DNA from: Planctomycetota bacterium
Lineage (GTDB): Bacteria; Planctomycetota; Planctomycetia; Pirellulales; Pirellulaceae
NCBI GenBank assembly: GCA_027622275.1
Contig: JAQBZB010000035.1
Location: 1 to 46,199 of the forward strand
DNA length: 46,199 nucleotides
Direction: 5' to 3'
Below are positions 33,836 to 44,300 of this stretch, piece after piece. Under the pieces are notes generated by a model, which saw nothing but the letters and a program-made list of their open reading frames with translations, made no database searches and was not told the origin of the DNA. The translations under genes and the position numbers were made by a program. Each line of letters opens with the position of its first letter. The stretch's first letter is position 1.

Positions 33836-35329
33836 TTACACAAGCTTCTCGAATCGAACAAACGCCTCGTCCCATCGTTGTGTCTGCTGAGGCGTGTACT
33901 CTTCGACTGCGAAACTGTTCCGAATGACTTCGCGGGCCCGCTCGATCGAGTCCAATTCGCCTGACGAGACGACTTGCATCATCACGTTTCCGAGCGCGGT
34001 TGCTTCGATCGGACCGGCAATCACACGGCATTTACACGCGTCAGCCGCCATCTGGCAGAGAAGACAATTCTGCGCCCCGCCCCCGACGATGTGAATCGTG
34101 TCGATTCTCGAACCCGTCAATTCCTGAGTCCAGTTCAGCACCATCCGGTAACGCAGCGCCAGGCTCTCCAGCGCACAGCGGATCACCGCTCCGACTCCTT
34201 CAGGCACTTCTTGCCCCGAGGCTTTGCAGAACTCACGAATCGCCTGCGGCATGTTGGCCGGTGCGACGAACTCTGCAGCATCGGGATTGATCAAACCGGC
34301 AAGTGCCGGCGACGCGGAAGCGCGATCCACCAACTCGCTCCAACCAAGCTCGTGACCTTCTTGCCTCCAGATTCTTCGACACTCTTGCACGAGCCACAAG
34401 CCGCCGATGTTCTTCAACAGCCGCGTGGTTCCGCCGACGCCTCCCTCGTTTGTGAAATTGAACTCGCGACACTTGTCATTGATCACCGGCGCGGGAATCT
34501 CAACTCCCATCAAAGACCAAGTCCCGCTGCTGATGTAACACCAATTCGGATGCTCGGTCGGCGTCCCACTTGCCGGAACTGCCATGACCGCACTCGCCGT
34601 GTCGTGTGTTCCCGGCAACACAACGTTGACGTCTCGTAACCCTGTCACCTCAGAAACCGAGGCACGCAGGCCGCCGAGCCGCGTGCCCGGAGCGAGGACT
34701 GTGCCAAGGATTCTCTTCGGCAGCCCAAATCGATCGAACAACAACTCGGACCAGGCGTGCTTTGCGGGATTGTGGAATTGTGTCGTCGAAGCGTTGGTGA
34801 ACTCGTTCGCCTTCTCACCCGTTAGAAGCCAATGAAACAAATCGGGGATCATCAGAAACGATTCGGCCCCGTCGAGCAGCCGGGGGTTTTGTTGCTTCAT
34901 CGCGAAGAGCTGAAAGAGCGTATTGAACTGCATGAACTGAAGCCCCGTCTCCGCAAAGATCTCTTCGCGGCTGACAACTTCAAATGCTTGCTCCATCACG
35001 TCGTTCGTCCGTTTGTCCCGATAGTGGTAGGGGTTGCCAAGCAACTCGTCGCCCGGGCCGAGTAACCCGTAATCCACCCCCCACGTGTCGACACCGACAC
35101 TCAAAACACGGTCGCCGTAGCGTTCCCCGGCCGCCCGCAACCCGTTCGTGATGTGCTGCCACTGTTCGAGAACGTTCCAATACATCCGATCGTTGGCAAT
35201 AATCCCACCGTTGTCGAAGCGGTGAACCTCTTCGATCTTCAACCGACTTCCATCGAAAACGCCCGCAACAACGCGACCGCCGGAGGCCCCTAAATCAACC
35301 GCTAAATAGACGTTAGAGCTGTCTGCCAT
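33836..35329 (-). CDS. rhaB: Rhamnulokinase
   Basis: The protein (497 aa from the ATG at 35329, MADSSNVYLAVDLGASGGRV) is a FGGY-family kinase. VDTWGVDYGLLG, MQFNTLFQLFAM, YISSGTWSLMGVE and HIVGGGAQNCLLCQMAADAC are close to rhamnulokinase and unlike glycerol or xylulose kinases. It phosphorylates L-rhamnulose with ATP in rhamnose (or fucose) catabolism. An isomerase and aldolase are not in the window. The gene is first in an operon with the Gfo/Idh/MocA gene. GGA lies near the start but the ribosome site is ordinary. Confidence 0.88.
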   Translation of the reverse strand: MADSSNVYLAVDLGASGGRVVAGVFDGSRLKIEEVHRFDNGGIIANDRMYWNVLEQWQHITNGLRAAGERYGDRVLSVGVDTWGVDYGLLGPGDELLGNPYHYRDKRTNDVMEQAFEVVSREEIFAETGLQFMQFNTLFQLFAMKQQNPRLLDGAESFLMIPDLFHWLLTGEKANEFTNASTTQFHNPAKHAWSELLFDRFGLPKRILGTVLAPGTRLGGLRASVSEVTGLRDVNVVLPGTHDTASAVMAVPASGTPTEHPNWCYISSGTWSLMGVEIPAPVINDKCREFNFTNEGGVGGTTRLLKNIGGLWLVQECRRIWRQEGHELGWSELVDRASASPALAGLINPDAAEFVAPANMPQAIREFCKASGQEVPEGVGAVIRCALESLALRYRMVLNWTQELTGSRIDTIHIVGGGAQNCLLCQMAADACKCRVIAGPIEATALGNVMMQVVSSGELDSIERAREVIRNSFAVEEYTPQQTQRWDEAFVRFEKLV

Positions 35330-35494
35330 GTAATCTTTTCCGTCCACCGAATGATCGCATTGCTTGCTAAGCAGAGTCGCATCGTGACGGGCCAGCCAGC
35401 AACCGTCAAGAGTCCGTCAACTTGGCATTATGATGCGAAGAACTCTCATGCCCGACGTAACCCGCACCGATGATGATTAAGGCGAGGCAATATA

Positions 35495-35524
35495 GTTGAC
35501 TTTGTTGGTCAACATAGGTAACAT
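35495..35524 (+). promoter_or_regulatory. Promoter and overlapping operator of the cysH-rrf2 operon
   Basis: TTGACT (35496-35501) and TAACAT (35519-35524) are a sigma-70-type -35/-10 pair with a 17-nt spacer, so transcription should start near 35531, just before the cysH ATG at 35549. The -35 lies in a dyad GTTGAC-N7-GTCAAC (35495-35513). A dyad over the -35 would fit repression by the Rrf2 protein encoded in the same operon. Confidence 0.65.
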
Positions 35525-35548
35525 GCTGGCTAATCGAACTACGTGCCA

Positions 35549-36391
35549 ATGGCTGAGAGTATGATGACCGCCACCATCAACATGCGCGAACAACCGAAAG
35601 AATCCGGAACGACGACCCCAGATTCGATGCCCATTCCCGTCATCGCCACGAATAAATCGGACGACGCCATCGCACCGACGGCGCTTGCGCCAACCGAAGA
35701 CCTGCTGCGTGAACTCGCGGCAAAGAGCCAGGAACTGGAAGCTAGTTCGCCGCAAGACATCCTCCGTTGGACGGTTGAGCGCTTCGCCCCTCACTTCACG
35801 ATGGCGACAGCCTTCGGACCGGAAGGAATGGTGATGATTCACATGCTCGCGGAGATTGCACCCGATACGCCAATCTTCAATCTGGAAACCGGCTATCAGT
35901 TCAAAGAGACGTTGGAGTTGCGCGAGCGGGTGAAAGATCGCTACGGGATCGAAGTCGAATACAAGCTCCCCGAGTTGACCGTCGAACAGTACGAGACGTT
36001 GCACGGCGGGCCGCTGTACAAAACGAAGCCGGATCAATGTTGTGCTGATCGGAAGATCAAGCTGCTTCACGACGCAGTCGTCGGCCAGCACGCCTGGGCC
36101 AGTGCGATCCGTCGCGACCAAAGTCCTGATCGAGCGAAGGCAGCGATCGTTGGCTGGGACAAGAAGTTCGGTTTGGTCAAGGTCAGTCCGCTCGCGAATT
36201 GGACGAAGCAGGACGTTTGGAAGTTGATCACCGATTTCAAGATTCCCTACAATCCGCTGCACGATCAGGGCTATGTGAGCATCGGATGCTGGCCATGCAC
36301 CCGTGCGACGTTGTTTGGCGAAGACGACAGGGCAGGGCGGTGGAGCGGTTTTAAGAAAACCGAGTGCGGCTTGCACTCGCAGGACGATTGA
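35549..36391 (+). CDS. cysH: Assimilatory APS/PAPS reductase with iron-sulfur motifs
   Basis: The protein (280 aa from the ATG at 35549) has the adenylyl-sulfate reductase layout. The sulfotransfer Cys is C273 (KKTECGLH). The two Cys pairs C164-C165 (DQCCADRK) and C247/C250 (SIGCWPCTR) are those that bind a [4Fe-4S] cluster in APS reductases, so it likely uses APS rather than only PAPS. ETGYQFKETL and DKKFGLVKVSPLANWT are further family motifs. It reduces activated sulfate to sulfite for cysteine synthesis. A GTG at 35543 is another possible start. It is followed after 12 nt by a Rrf2 regulator gene. Promoter and operator are visible upstream (35495-35524). Confidence 0.9.
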   Translation: MAESMMTATINMREQPKESGTTTPDSMPIPVIATNKSDDAIAPTALAPTEDLLRELAAKSQELEASSPQDILRWTVERFAPHFTMATAFGPEGMVMIHMLAEIAPDTPIFNLETGYQFKETLELRERVKDRYGIEVEYKLPELTVEQYETLHGGPLYKTKPDQCCADRKIKLLHDAVVGQHAWASAIRRDQSPDRAKAAIVGWDKKFGLVKVSPLANWTKQDVWKLITDFKIPYNPLHDQGYVSIGCWPCTRATLFGEDDRAGRWSGFKKTECGLHSQDD

Positions 36392-36403
36392 GATCGACTC
36401 GCC

Positions 36404-36832
36404 GTGAACATCTCCGCCAAGACCGAATATGCGTGCATCGCCGTCCTAGAACTTGCCGCTCGCTACGGTCAAGGCAAGCCCGTTCGGATTCGTGACATCG
36501 CGGAAGCGAACGGCATTCCGTCCCGGTTTCTCGTCCAAATCCTGTTGCAGCTGAAGTCGGCCGGAATCGTCGGCAGCACACGTGGCGCGGCGGGGGGTTA
36601 CCAACTGGTGAAGCCGCCCGGCGACGTCACCTTGGCGGCGGTCATGGCCGTCAGTGATGGACGGCCGTCGGATCCAGTGACGAGCGTCGCGCAAGAGTCT
36701 GCCGCATCGCGGACGTTGATGGCGTCCTGGCAAAACGTGGCGGCGGTTGAACGTGCAATGCTCGAGGCGGTCACGTTCGCGGATCTCGTGGAACGTGCGG
36801 CCGAGCAAATGGAGAATATGTACTACATTTGA
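36404..36832 (+). CDS. Rrf2-family regulator without iron-sulfur cysteines
   Basis: The protein (142 aa, GTG start at 36404) has the Rrf2 winged helix: MNISAKTEYACIAVLELAAR, GKPVRIRDIAEANGIPSRFL, then LKSAGIVGSTRGAAGGYQLV, with the wing and C-terminal dimer helix. Except for C11 in the first helix, no Cys is seen, and the usual three-Cys cluster loop of IscR is absent, so it resembles CymR-like sulfur regulators. It is 12 nt downstream of cysH and is very likely its repressor, acting at the GTTGAC-N7-GTCAAC dyad. Effector not known. Confidence 0.88.
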   Translation: MNISAKTEYACIAVLELAARYGQGKPVRIRDIAEANGIPSRFLVQILLQLKSAGIVGSTRGAAGGYQLVKPPGDVTLAAVMAVSDGRPSDPVTSVAQESAASRTLMASWQNVAAVERAMLEAVTFADLVERAAEQMENMYYI

Positions 36833-37018
36833 GGCTCCCGATCCATTCTTCTTGCGCGACTCAGCGCCGACCCTTGCTCCGCGCGATAGTTCGATCTTTG
36901 CTGCACCGACGTGAACATCGTAAACTTCGCCAATTCGAGGCACCATTATGCCTTTCGCCGCACTGGCGGAAACGCGAAGTGATGGAAATCTAGCGCCCAA
37001 GGAGATACGCTAGAGTAG

Positions 37019-37576
37019 ATGTCTGACGTTACCCAAATCCTTGCCCAGATCGAAGAGTGCCAACTTGGTGCCACCGAGCGATTGTTCCCGCTCGTGTACG
37101 ACGAGATGCGCAAGATGGCGGCGAGGCAGATGGCAGTCGAGTCATCGGAGCACACTCTCGAAGCGACTGCACTAGTGCATGAAGTGTATCTGCGACTTGT
37201 CGGCAGCCAAGCGGAACAAACTTGGAACAGCCGGGGACATTTTTTTGCTGCTGCGTCGGAGGCGATGCGGCGGATTTTGGTCGAACACGCCCGACGCAAG
37301 GCGACTCACAAGCGAGGTGGCGGATACCAGAGGCTGGCCGTCGATCTCGACACGCTTCAACACAGCGAAGCGGATGAAATTCTAGCCGTTCACGCCGCTC
37401 TGAGCGCTCTCGAGAAAAGGAATCCCACGGCAGCGCGGCTCGTCAAGTATCGATATTTCGCCGGTTTCGCGAATCGAGAAGCTGCGGACTTGCTCGGCAT
37501 TTCGCCCCGCAAAGCAACTCAGATTTGGGATTACGCGAGAACTTGGCTGTTAAGTGAGATCGAGAAAGATGACTAG
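37019..37576 (+). CDS. ECF-type RNA polymerase sigma factor
   Basis: The protein (185 aa) has region 2 (about residues 20-90: LFPLVYDEMRKMAARQM, then LVHEVYLRLV and RGHFFAAASEAMRRILVEHA) and region 4 (about 125-180: LVKYRYFAGFANREAADLLG, ISPRKATQIWDYARTWLLSE). RRKATHKRGGG between them is typical of the planctomycete ECF families linked to Ser/Thr kinases. It directs transcription of a target set that is unknown. It is 115 nt upstream of the kinase-WD40 gene, same strand, and AGGAG lies 14 nt before the ATG. Confidence 0.92.
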   Translation: MSDVTQILAQIEECQLGATERLFPLVYDEMRKMAARQMAVESSEHTLEATALVHEVYLRLVGSQAEQTWNSRGHFFAAASEAMRRILVEHARRKATHKRGGGYQRLAVDLDTLQHSEADEILAVHAALSALEKRNPTAARLVKYRYFAGFANREAADLLGISPRKATQIWDYARTWLLSEIEKDD

Positions 37577-37691
37577 CTCGACGGGACGCCCCAGATTTTA
37601 TCGCCCAATAGACAGATTTCGTGCGCACTGGCGGCAATTCTCTACGCACTAATAGATAGCAGAAGGTTTCATTGACCCAAAACTATCAGCC

Positions 37692-40600
37692 ATGGACGAA
37701 CAATCTCTATTCCTAGAGGCTGCGGAGCTAAAGAGCCCAAGCGAGCGTTCATCGTTCATTGAGGCTGCATGTGCAGATGACCCCGTTCTGCGTAGCCGTG
37801 TCGAGCATCTACTGAAAGTCCGGGAACGTGTCGGCGATTTTATGGACCAGGCAACGGGGTCGCTGGCCACGTCCGCGCAAGAAACCTGCGAAACCCACGA
37901 TGGCGAGTTCGAGGAAGTTGGAACGATTGTCGGTCCATACACGCTTCGTGAGCAGATCGGTGAAGGCGGGATGGGCGTCGTTTTTGTTGCCGAACAGACG
38001 GAACCAGTTCGACGCAAAGTGGCAGTTAAGATCATCAAGCCGGGCATGGATACCAAACAAGTCATCGCCCGATTCGAGGCCGAACGTCAGGCACTCGCCC
38101 TGATGGATCATCCTTACATTGCGAGGGTCATGGATGCAGGGACAGCCGCCAGCGGGCGACCTTACTTCGTCATGGAACTGGTACGTGGCGTCACCATCAC
38201 CAAGTTTTGCGATCAGCGTAACCTTTCGATCTCCGGGCGTTTAGCTCTGTTTATTTCGGTTTGTCGCGCGGTTCAGCATGCCCATCAGAAAGGAATCATT
38301 CATCGCGATATTAAGCCGACTAACGTGATGGTCACGCTACACGACGGAGTTCCCGTTCCCAAGGTAATCGATTTCGGAGTCGCCAAGTCTATCAATCAAG
38401 AGTTGACGGAGCGAACCGTCTACACTCAGCTGAATGTAATGATCGGTACTCCGGTTTACATGAGCCCAGAGCAGGCGGAGATGAGTGGGCTGGATGTTGA
38501 CACCCGTTCCGATGTCTACTCGCTCGGCGTCCTGTTGTACGAACTTCTCACGGGGCAGACGCCGTTTGACCGCGACGTTCTGAAGCAAGCCGGGTTCGAC
38601 GAGATGCGACGCATCATTCGCAGTGACGAGCCGGCTATGCCAAGTTCTCGTCTTAGTACCTTGGGAGCGCAGCTTCTCTCAACGGTTTCCCGCGAACGTG
38701 CGAAGGAGCCCCACGAGCTGCGCAATGCGATCCGAGGCGATCTGGACTGGATCGTTATGAAAGCGATGGAGAAAGATCGCACGCGAAGGTATGAGTCGGC
38801 TAGCGCGATGGCCGCTGACCTGGAACGGTATCTGAGCGACTTGCCAGTCGAAGCCCGACCGCCATCAATCGCCTATCGCTTCCGCAAGTTCGCCAAGAGG
38901 AGAAAACCTTTCGTTGTTTTTCTGTCACTGACCGCGTCGTTCCTCCTCGCGGGAATGGTTGGTCTCGTCATCGCTTCGACTGTCATTTTGCAAGAGCGAG
39001 CCGATGCGATCAGACATCGTGAGCGGGCCGAGCAACGTGCTGAAGCACTTCGCCGGCGAGAGGCAACTATTAGCGAGTATCTTTACGCGTCCGACATTCA
39101 ATTGGCCTCGCGCGAGTACCACAGCGGTGCGTTGGAAGCGGCCCGCCGACGTCTCGAACGGCACGTCAAGCCAGACGGAATTGGCGACATTCGAGGCTTT
39201 GAGTGGCACTATTTGTGGAATCTGTGCCAAGACGACCATCGAGAGTTTCGTGGTGATGATCGGGACGTATTTGACGTGACTTTTTCGCTCGATGGACAAT
39301 GGTTGGCTTCCGCTGGACGAAGTCACAAGGTGATCATATGGGATGCTGTGACAGGAGAGAGAAAGCTCGAACTAAAAGAGTTTAGTGACGATGTGAATGC
39401 AATCGCCTTTACGTCGGACGGCACGAACCTCGCGACCGCAGAGGAGAACCGCGTTCTTCGTGTTTGGAATATCGAAAGCGGCGACGAAGTCTCAAGAATC
39501 GATGGTTTCAAATACCCGGTCGCAAACGTGTTCTTCTTAAGCGATGGTCGCTCGCTAGTCGTAACGGATGTGGATTGGAAAACTAATGAAGGCAACATTT
39601 CAACTTGGGATTACAAGACTCGGGAGCGGCTGAGGTCGGCCGAAGGCTATCGAGCGCTGGCCTTCGATCGCGATACCCAAACCCTGGCAGCTTGTACGCC
39701 GGCGGGGGAAGTGAGCCTGTGGTCAATCCCAGCTTTGGAGAAGTTGTCGAGTTGGCCTGGCCACGTCCAGCATGTCACCTGCGGGTGTTTCAGTTCGGAT
39801 GGAGCCTCGCTGGCCACCGGGTGTAAGGCGGGCAAAGTCAAGCTGTGGAAATTGAGTGATCTATCCGAACAAGAATTACCGCGCGAGCATTTGAAAGCAA
39901 CCCGAAGCCTCGCCTTTTCGCGAGATGGGAAAATCCTTACATCGGTGAGTGATGACGGCACGGCACGGGTCTGGGATATCGATACGAAAACGACATCGAA
40001 GATTTGCAATCCCGGCAACGGCAGACTCTGGACGGTGGCGGCAAGTCCAGATGATCAGTCGATCGCCGTTGGCTGCGAGGATGGATCGGTTTGCATGTGG
40101 AACCTCGATTCAGCAGTCGAGCGACGTCACGTTGTTAAGCTGGGTAGCGAGATCGTCGTCAACGACTCGTCCTCGCTCATGGCATTTACTCGAGACGGGA
40201 GGACCGTCGTGTCCGTCGTCGATGCGATTGTTGGGAAAGCAGTTGGTGACTTCCCCGATCCCGATGGCCAAACTGTGATGTCGCTCGCATTTAATCCCTC
40301 GGATGGTTCAATATGGACCGGAAACGCTTCGGGAACGGTGCGAAAACTGGATCTTGCATCTCGCACCTATTCCGACTCGATACAGCTGTTGGAAGGTGTT
40401 ATTGGCTCCCTGGATATCTCGCCCGGAGGAAGATACCTTGCCGCGGCGGAGCGCAATTCCGGCGGCCGCATTGTCGTTCACGATCTTGAAACGTCGGTGA
40501 GCGTCCTACTGCCGTTGCGCCAACGACATACCAATCCGGTGAACCAAGTTGTCGGATTCGTCAATGACCAAATGTTGCTGACTGGATGCAACAATGAGGT

Positions 40601-41060
40601 CACGGCCTGGGATCCCGCGACGGGAACAAGGTTGCCGCTGCAACTGCACACCGATGATTGGCTGCGACATCCCGCTGTTTCGCCCGATGGTCAAGTCCTG
40701 GCTATGGGCCGCCACAATGACGTGCAGTTATGGAGAGTGTCAGATGGCGCAGAACTAGATGCTTTGGTCGGACATCTCGGCCCGCCTAATTGTGCGGCAT
40801 TCTCACCGAATGGACGCACACTAGCCACCGGAGGTAGTGACGGCAAGCTTAAGCTCTGGCATCTACCCACTCGTCAGTTTCTGTTCGATCTGGAAGGACA
40901 TTCCGGGTCCATTCAACAGGCATCGTTCTCGCCAGATGGGCGGCGGCTATTAAGTATTGGCGCAAGTGCCGATGGAGGGCGGGAGGTAATTGGTTGGAGT
41001 GCTGAATCCAGCTTCGCCGGGCAGCCTTCTGATCCTCCATTGCTAAAGGATTTGAACTGA
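37692..41060 (+). CDS. Membrane Ser/Thr protein kinase with WD40 propeller
   Basis: The protein (1122 aa) has a short N-terminal helical region, a Hanks-type kinase (about 82-385), a membrane helix (about 407-433) and WD40 repeats (about 515-1110) outside. Active-site residues are seen: G-loop IGEGGMGVVFVA (89-100), K113 in AVKII, HRDIKPTN (D206, N211) and DFGVAK (D227). The last part has repeats such as GTARVWDIDTKTTSK and DGKLKLWHLPTRQFL. Planctomycetes carry many kinases of this kind. It is paired with the ECF sigma factor (37019-37576) and may phosphorylate or release it. It is followed with a one-base overlap by the LEPR-like leader gene. Confidence 0.93.
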   Translation: MDEQSLFLEAAELKSPSERSSFIEAACADDPVLRSRVEHLLKVRERVGDFMDQATGSLATSAQETCETHDGEFEEVGTIVGPYTLREQIGEGGMGVVFVAEQTEPVRRKVAVKIIKPGMDTKQVIARFEAERQALALMDHPYIARVMDAGTAASGRPYFVMELVRGVTITKFCDQRNLSISGRLALFISVCRAVQHAHQKGIIHRDIKPTNVMVTLHDGVPVPKVIDFGVAKSINQELTERTVYTQLNVMIGTPVYMSPEQAEMSGLDVDTRSDVYSLGVLLYELLTGQTPFDRDVLKQAGFDEMRRIIRSDEPAMPSSRLSTLGAQLLSTVSRERAKEPHELRNAIRGDLDWIVMKAMEKDRTRRYESASAMAADLERYLSDLPVEARPPSIAYRFRKFAKRRKPFVVFLSLTASFLLAGMVGLVIASTVILQERADAIRHRERAEQRAEALRRREATISEYLYASDIQLASREYHSGALEAARRRLERHVKPDGIGDIRGFEWHYLWNLCQDDHREFRGDDRDVFDVTFSLDGQWLASAGRSHKVIIWDAVTGERKLELKEFSDDVNAIAFTSDGTNLATAEENRVLRVWNIESGDEVSRIDGFKYPVANVFFLSDGRSLVVTDVDWKTNEGNISTWDYKTRERLRSAEGYRALAFDRDTQTLAACTPAGEVSLWSIPALEKLSSWPGHVQHVTCGCFSSDGASLATGCKAGKVKLWKLSDLSEQELPREHLKATRSLAFSRDGKILTSVSDDGTARVWDIDTKTTSKICNPGNGRLWTVAASPDDQSIAVGCEDGSVCMWNLDSAVERRHVVKLGSEIVVNDSSSLMAFTRDGRTVVSVVDAIVGKAVGDFPDPDGQTVMSLAFNPSDGSIWTGNASGTVRKLDLASRTYSDSIQLLEGVIGSLDISPGGRYLAAAERNSGGRIVVHDLETSVSVLLPLRQRHTNPVNQVVGFVNDQMLLTGCNNEVTAWDPATGTRLPLQLHTDDWLRHPAVSPDGQVLAMGRHNDVQLWRVSDGAELDALVGHLGPPNCAAFSPNGRTLATGGSDGKLKLWHLPTRQFLFDLEGHSGSIQQASFSPDGRRLLSIGASADGGREVIGWSAESSFAGQPSDPPLLKDLN

Positions 41061-41326
41061 TGAGATTTCGGATTCCCGCAACCGAGTTTACTCGCCGCAA
41101 GAATCGCAAGTTGTTATTCGAGTCGCTTGAGACGCGTTATCTGCCGACTCAAATCATTGGCGCCAATGGAGGCGAGGGGGGGCACGGCGGTGCTGGCGGA
41201 GCACCCAGCCTCGCTGCCGACGGAAACTTAGCGTTAGCGTCTTTTCGAGGCCTCAACCATTTTCCAGATCCGCTCGAACATACCCGTAACGCAAATCGCG
41301 ATCGAGAGCCGATCTTCTCTACCTGA
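41060..41326 (+). CDS. Short LEPR-XLL-like leader protein
   Basis: The protein (88 aa) has a basic N terminus and the planctomycete surface-protein signature FESLETRYL (about residues 20-28), then a Gly-rich run (GANGGEGGHGGAGG). It resembles the start of a much larger surface protein and then stops, so it is either a truncated remnant or a short peptide of its own. The ATG at 41060 overlaps the kinase stop codon by one base (TGATG). The next gene starts at 41357, or at an ATG directly abutting the stop (41327), with a similar ESLTERIAL signature. The two may be tandem copies of one leader. Confidence 0.55.
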   Translation: MRFRIPATEFTRRKNRKLLFESLETRYLPTQIIGANGGEGGHGGAGGAPSLAADGNLALASFRGLNHFPDPLEHTRNANRDREPIFST

Positions 41327-41356
41327 ATGGGCCGCTGTTGCCAGCGGGAAACCGAA

Positions 41357-44300
41357 ATGTTCAACACATCGCTCCTCAGTCTGCTGAAAACAAGATCGCG
41401 TCGAGATCGCCGCCGACGTTCGCGTCGTAGTCGCGTCTTGGTTATCGAGTCACTCACCGAACGCATTGCCCTGGACGCAGCAGCAGTTGCCCAACTCTCC
41501 GACGCGGTCGATCGGTCGCCGGAACTGATCTCGCAACCGCGCGAAGACGTTAACGATGACGGTTGACTGACAGCCGTCGACGTGCTTGTCATTATCAACC
41601 ATCTCAATGAGCCGCCAAAAGGCCCGGGTCACGGCGTTGGCGACTGCGCTGCTTGTGATGTAAATCGGGACAACTTTGTCTCGCCCGTGGACGCCTTGGT
41701 GTTGATCAATGCGTTGAATGAATCAGGGGCGAAGAACCTGCCACCATCGCTTACCGCAGATAGCGCCGAGTTGACACTGTTGCGAGGCGCGATGGCTGTC
41801 AACCAGGGCGAGTTCCGCGACCCGGGTTCGAGCCGAGTGGAACTGGCGGCTTCGATCGGCTCCATCGTCTGGGGCGAGACAAACGCTGGCACCTGGGAAT
41901 GGACGATGGCGACGGACGAGGCGGACCTCGGCACGCAGTCCGTTACGATCACAGCGACCGATGAAACAGGGAACTCGAGCCAGATCGAATTCGACGTAGC
42001 GATCGAGCCTGCGCCTCTGAAACTTTCTCCAATCAACGACCAGACAATCGGCCGCAACTACTCCCTCGGACTCAAGGTGCCAGTCGTGGCCGACCAGAGC
42101 GATTCATTGACGTTCTCCGCCAAGGTGTTCGAAGCCGGCGGCGTAGCGGGTGCGGAGTTGCCCGTCACCGTGAGTTTCTTCAATCTAAGTGTCCCCTCCA
42201 ACAACGGCGAAGTCGGCGAAGATTTGTCCGTCACGGCGACGTTCACCGATCAATTCCCCACCTACCTGGAAGTGCTTCCCAATGGATTCATTGGCGTTTT
42301 GACGGTCGAGTTAACGGTCAGCGACGGCACGGCCAGCGATACGAAGCGATTCGCTCTGGAGTCCGTCCAGAGGCCGCCGGTATTGAAACCTATTAGAGAT
42401 TATCTCATACAACCCGACGCCACTCTACAATTTGAGATGCCGTTCGAGGATCAAGATGGCGACAGGTTAGAGTACTCGGTTCAAGCCTTTGACCCTTTAG
42501 ATAGTTCTCGCCAACCCCTGCCAGTTGAAATCGGCATGCGAGGTTTCCGCCTGAACGTCGACCCCAATGGATACACCGGTCAGATTGCGGTGGAGCTTCA
42601 GGTGTCCGACGGATTGGCCATCGACACTGGGTCGTTTACCGTCGAGTCAGTACAAATCATCGAACCGATTTCTGATCGAAGAATTCTCCAGGGCGAACTT
42701 CTGACGATCGAAGTAGCGACCTCGCATCCTCATGGGGCTTCACTCGTACTGGACGGCTATGCGTCCGGCCGCATCGGCGATGGGAGCTACGGGTTGTATT
42801 TTGCCGAATTCAATGGCAATCAGATGACGATTGATTTTGAGGGTGCCGCTGGCGAGTTCGTGGTGAGAGTGTCCACGTCGGACGAAGAAAAAAACTGGTT
42901 CTTCGACAGATTTGTTGTGAATGTTAAAGAATACGATCCAGAGAACGCCGCGCCGAAAATTTTCATTTACGGACACTTCCAAAAAGTCTGGCAGGACCAT
43001 CGACTCGAGCTCCCGTTTCGCGCGAGCGATGATTACCAGGACGAAGAATGGTTGTCGTTTTCCGCGCGAGTGGTTCCGCCTGCCGATGGCGGGGCGGTCC
43101 CCGAGGTGAAGTTCGAGTTTTCCGAGAAAGAAACGATCACGGGAAACCACCAGTTTGATCGCGTGCTGACGGTGACGCCCCCGGACGGCTATGGCGGCTC
43201 GTTCGAGGTGGAGATTTCCGCGAGCGATGGTCTGGATGCGGGCACCGAATCGTACTACGTCACGGTTGCCGATCAGTTGAAGTACTCCAGGCAATACGGC
43301 AACGACACGTACCGGCTGGACATGGAGGGTGACGTGTATGGCCCGGGTGGCGAGATCGTCCTCGATCAGGCCGTACAAGAGTTCGATGTCAACGAGGATG
43401 GCATCTACTATCTCAACTGGAATCGCGATTTCCACCTGCGTTCCGGGGCAGTGCCGGATTCCGATTGGCAACATGCCTGGGACAACGACTTTCGATTGCA
43501 TGGCGGCATCAATTGGTTCACACTGGCAAATGACGGCAGCCTCTACTTGTTCGATCGTGATGGTGGAAACCAGGGCCAAAGTGTTTTCTACCGCGGTATC
43601 GTCAGCCACTCCGACTCGGGGGAACCGAGCCTCCAGCTTAGTTCCATCAGCCCCGGCGACTCGGAAGTAGGCAGTGTCCAAGACTTCGCCATCGACGATT
43701 CCGGATCGCTCTACGTTTTGAACGGGACCGGCGACGTGAGGCGTTTCAGCAACGGCCAGTGGCAATACATCTCAGGCAGCGTCGAGTCGTTTGAGGTGCA
43801 GAATGACGGCACGATCTACTACTTGTCCGAAGCTGGAGCCCTCCGAACGTGGAAAAACGGGCTTGCCCGGACGGTTGCCCAAGACGTAAAGCAGTTCGAA
43901 CTGGACGCCGACCAGATCCTTTACCGGCTCGACACCAATGGCTGGTTGTCCAGCATAGACACGAAATCGGCCGATCCAGCGGCTGGGGACAGCAGTTGGG
44001 ACCTCCTCGGAAAGAACATCGTGGTCTTGCAGCGACGCAGCTACGGATACGTATCCTTCCTGGATGGCAAGCCGGAGGATCCGTACGCCAACAGCTTCCG
44101 TAATGGCCAGCTGAAGGTGGGCTACGGTGACGGCACGAGCGCGACGACCTTTAGCTGGGGTGACCTGAACAGCTTCATTGCTCAAGCCCAGAGCGAGGAC
44201 GCCTCCAACGCCGTACCCCCGCCGGTGAACGGCCGCGGCATCATCGGAGGTACCTTGCCATCGAGTTACCTCGATAACCAGTTTGGGCAGTCCGCATCGA

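Noticed and set aside
36833-37018. Terminator after the Rrf2 gene (GGCACCATTATGCC)
   Set aside because: Stem is only about five base pairs with no T-run, too weak to call.
41564-41566. Selenocysteine at the in-frame UGA of the surface protease
   Set aside because: The position is in a calcium loop where Trp is typical, not a redox site, and I did not find a convincing selenocysteine-insertion hairpin after it. Nonsense, readthrough or error is simpler.
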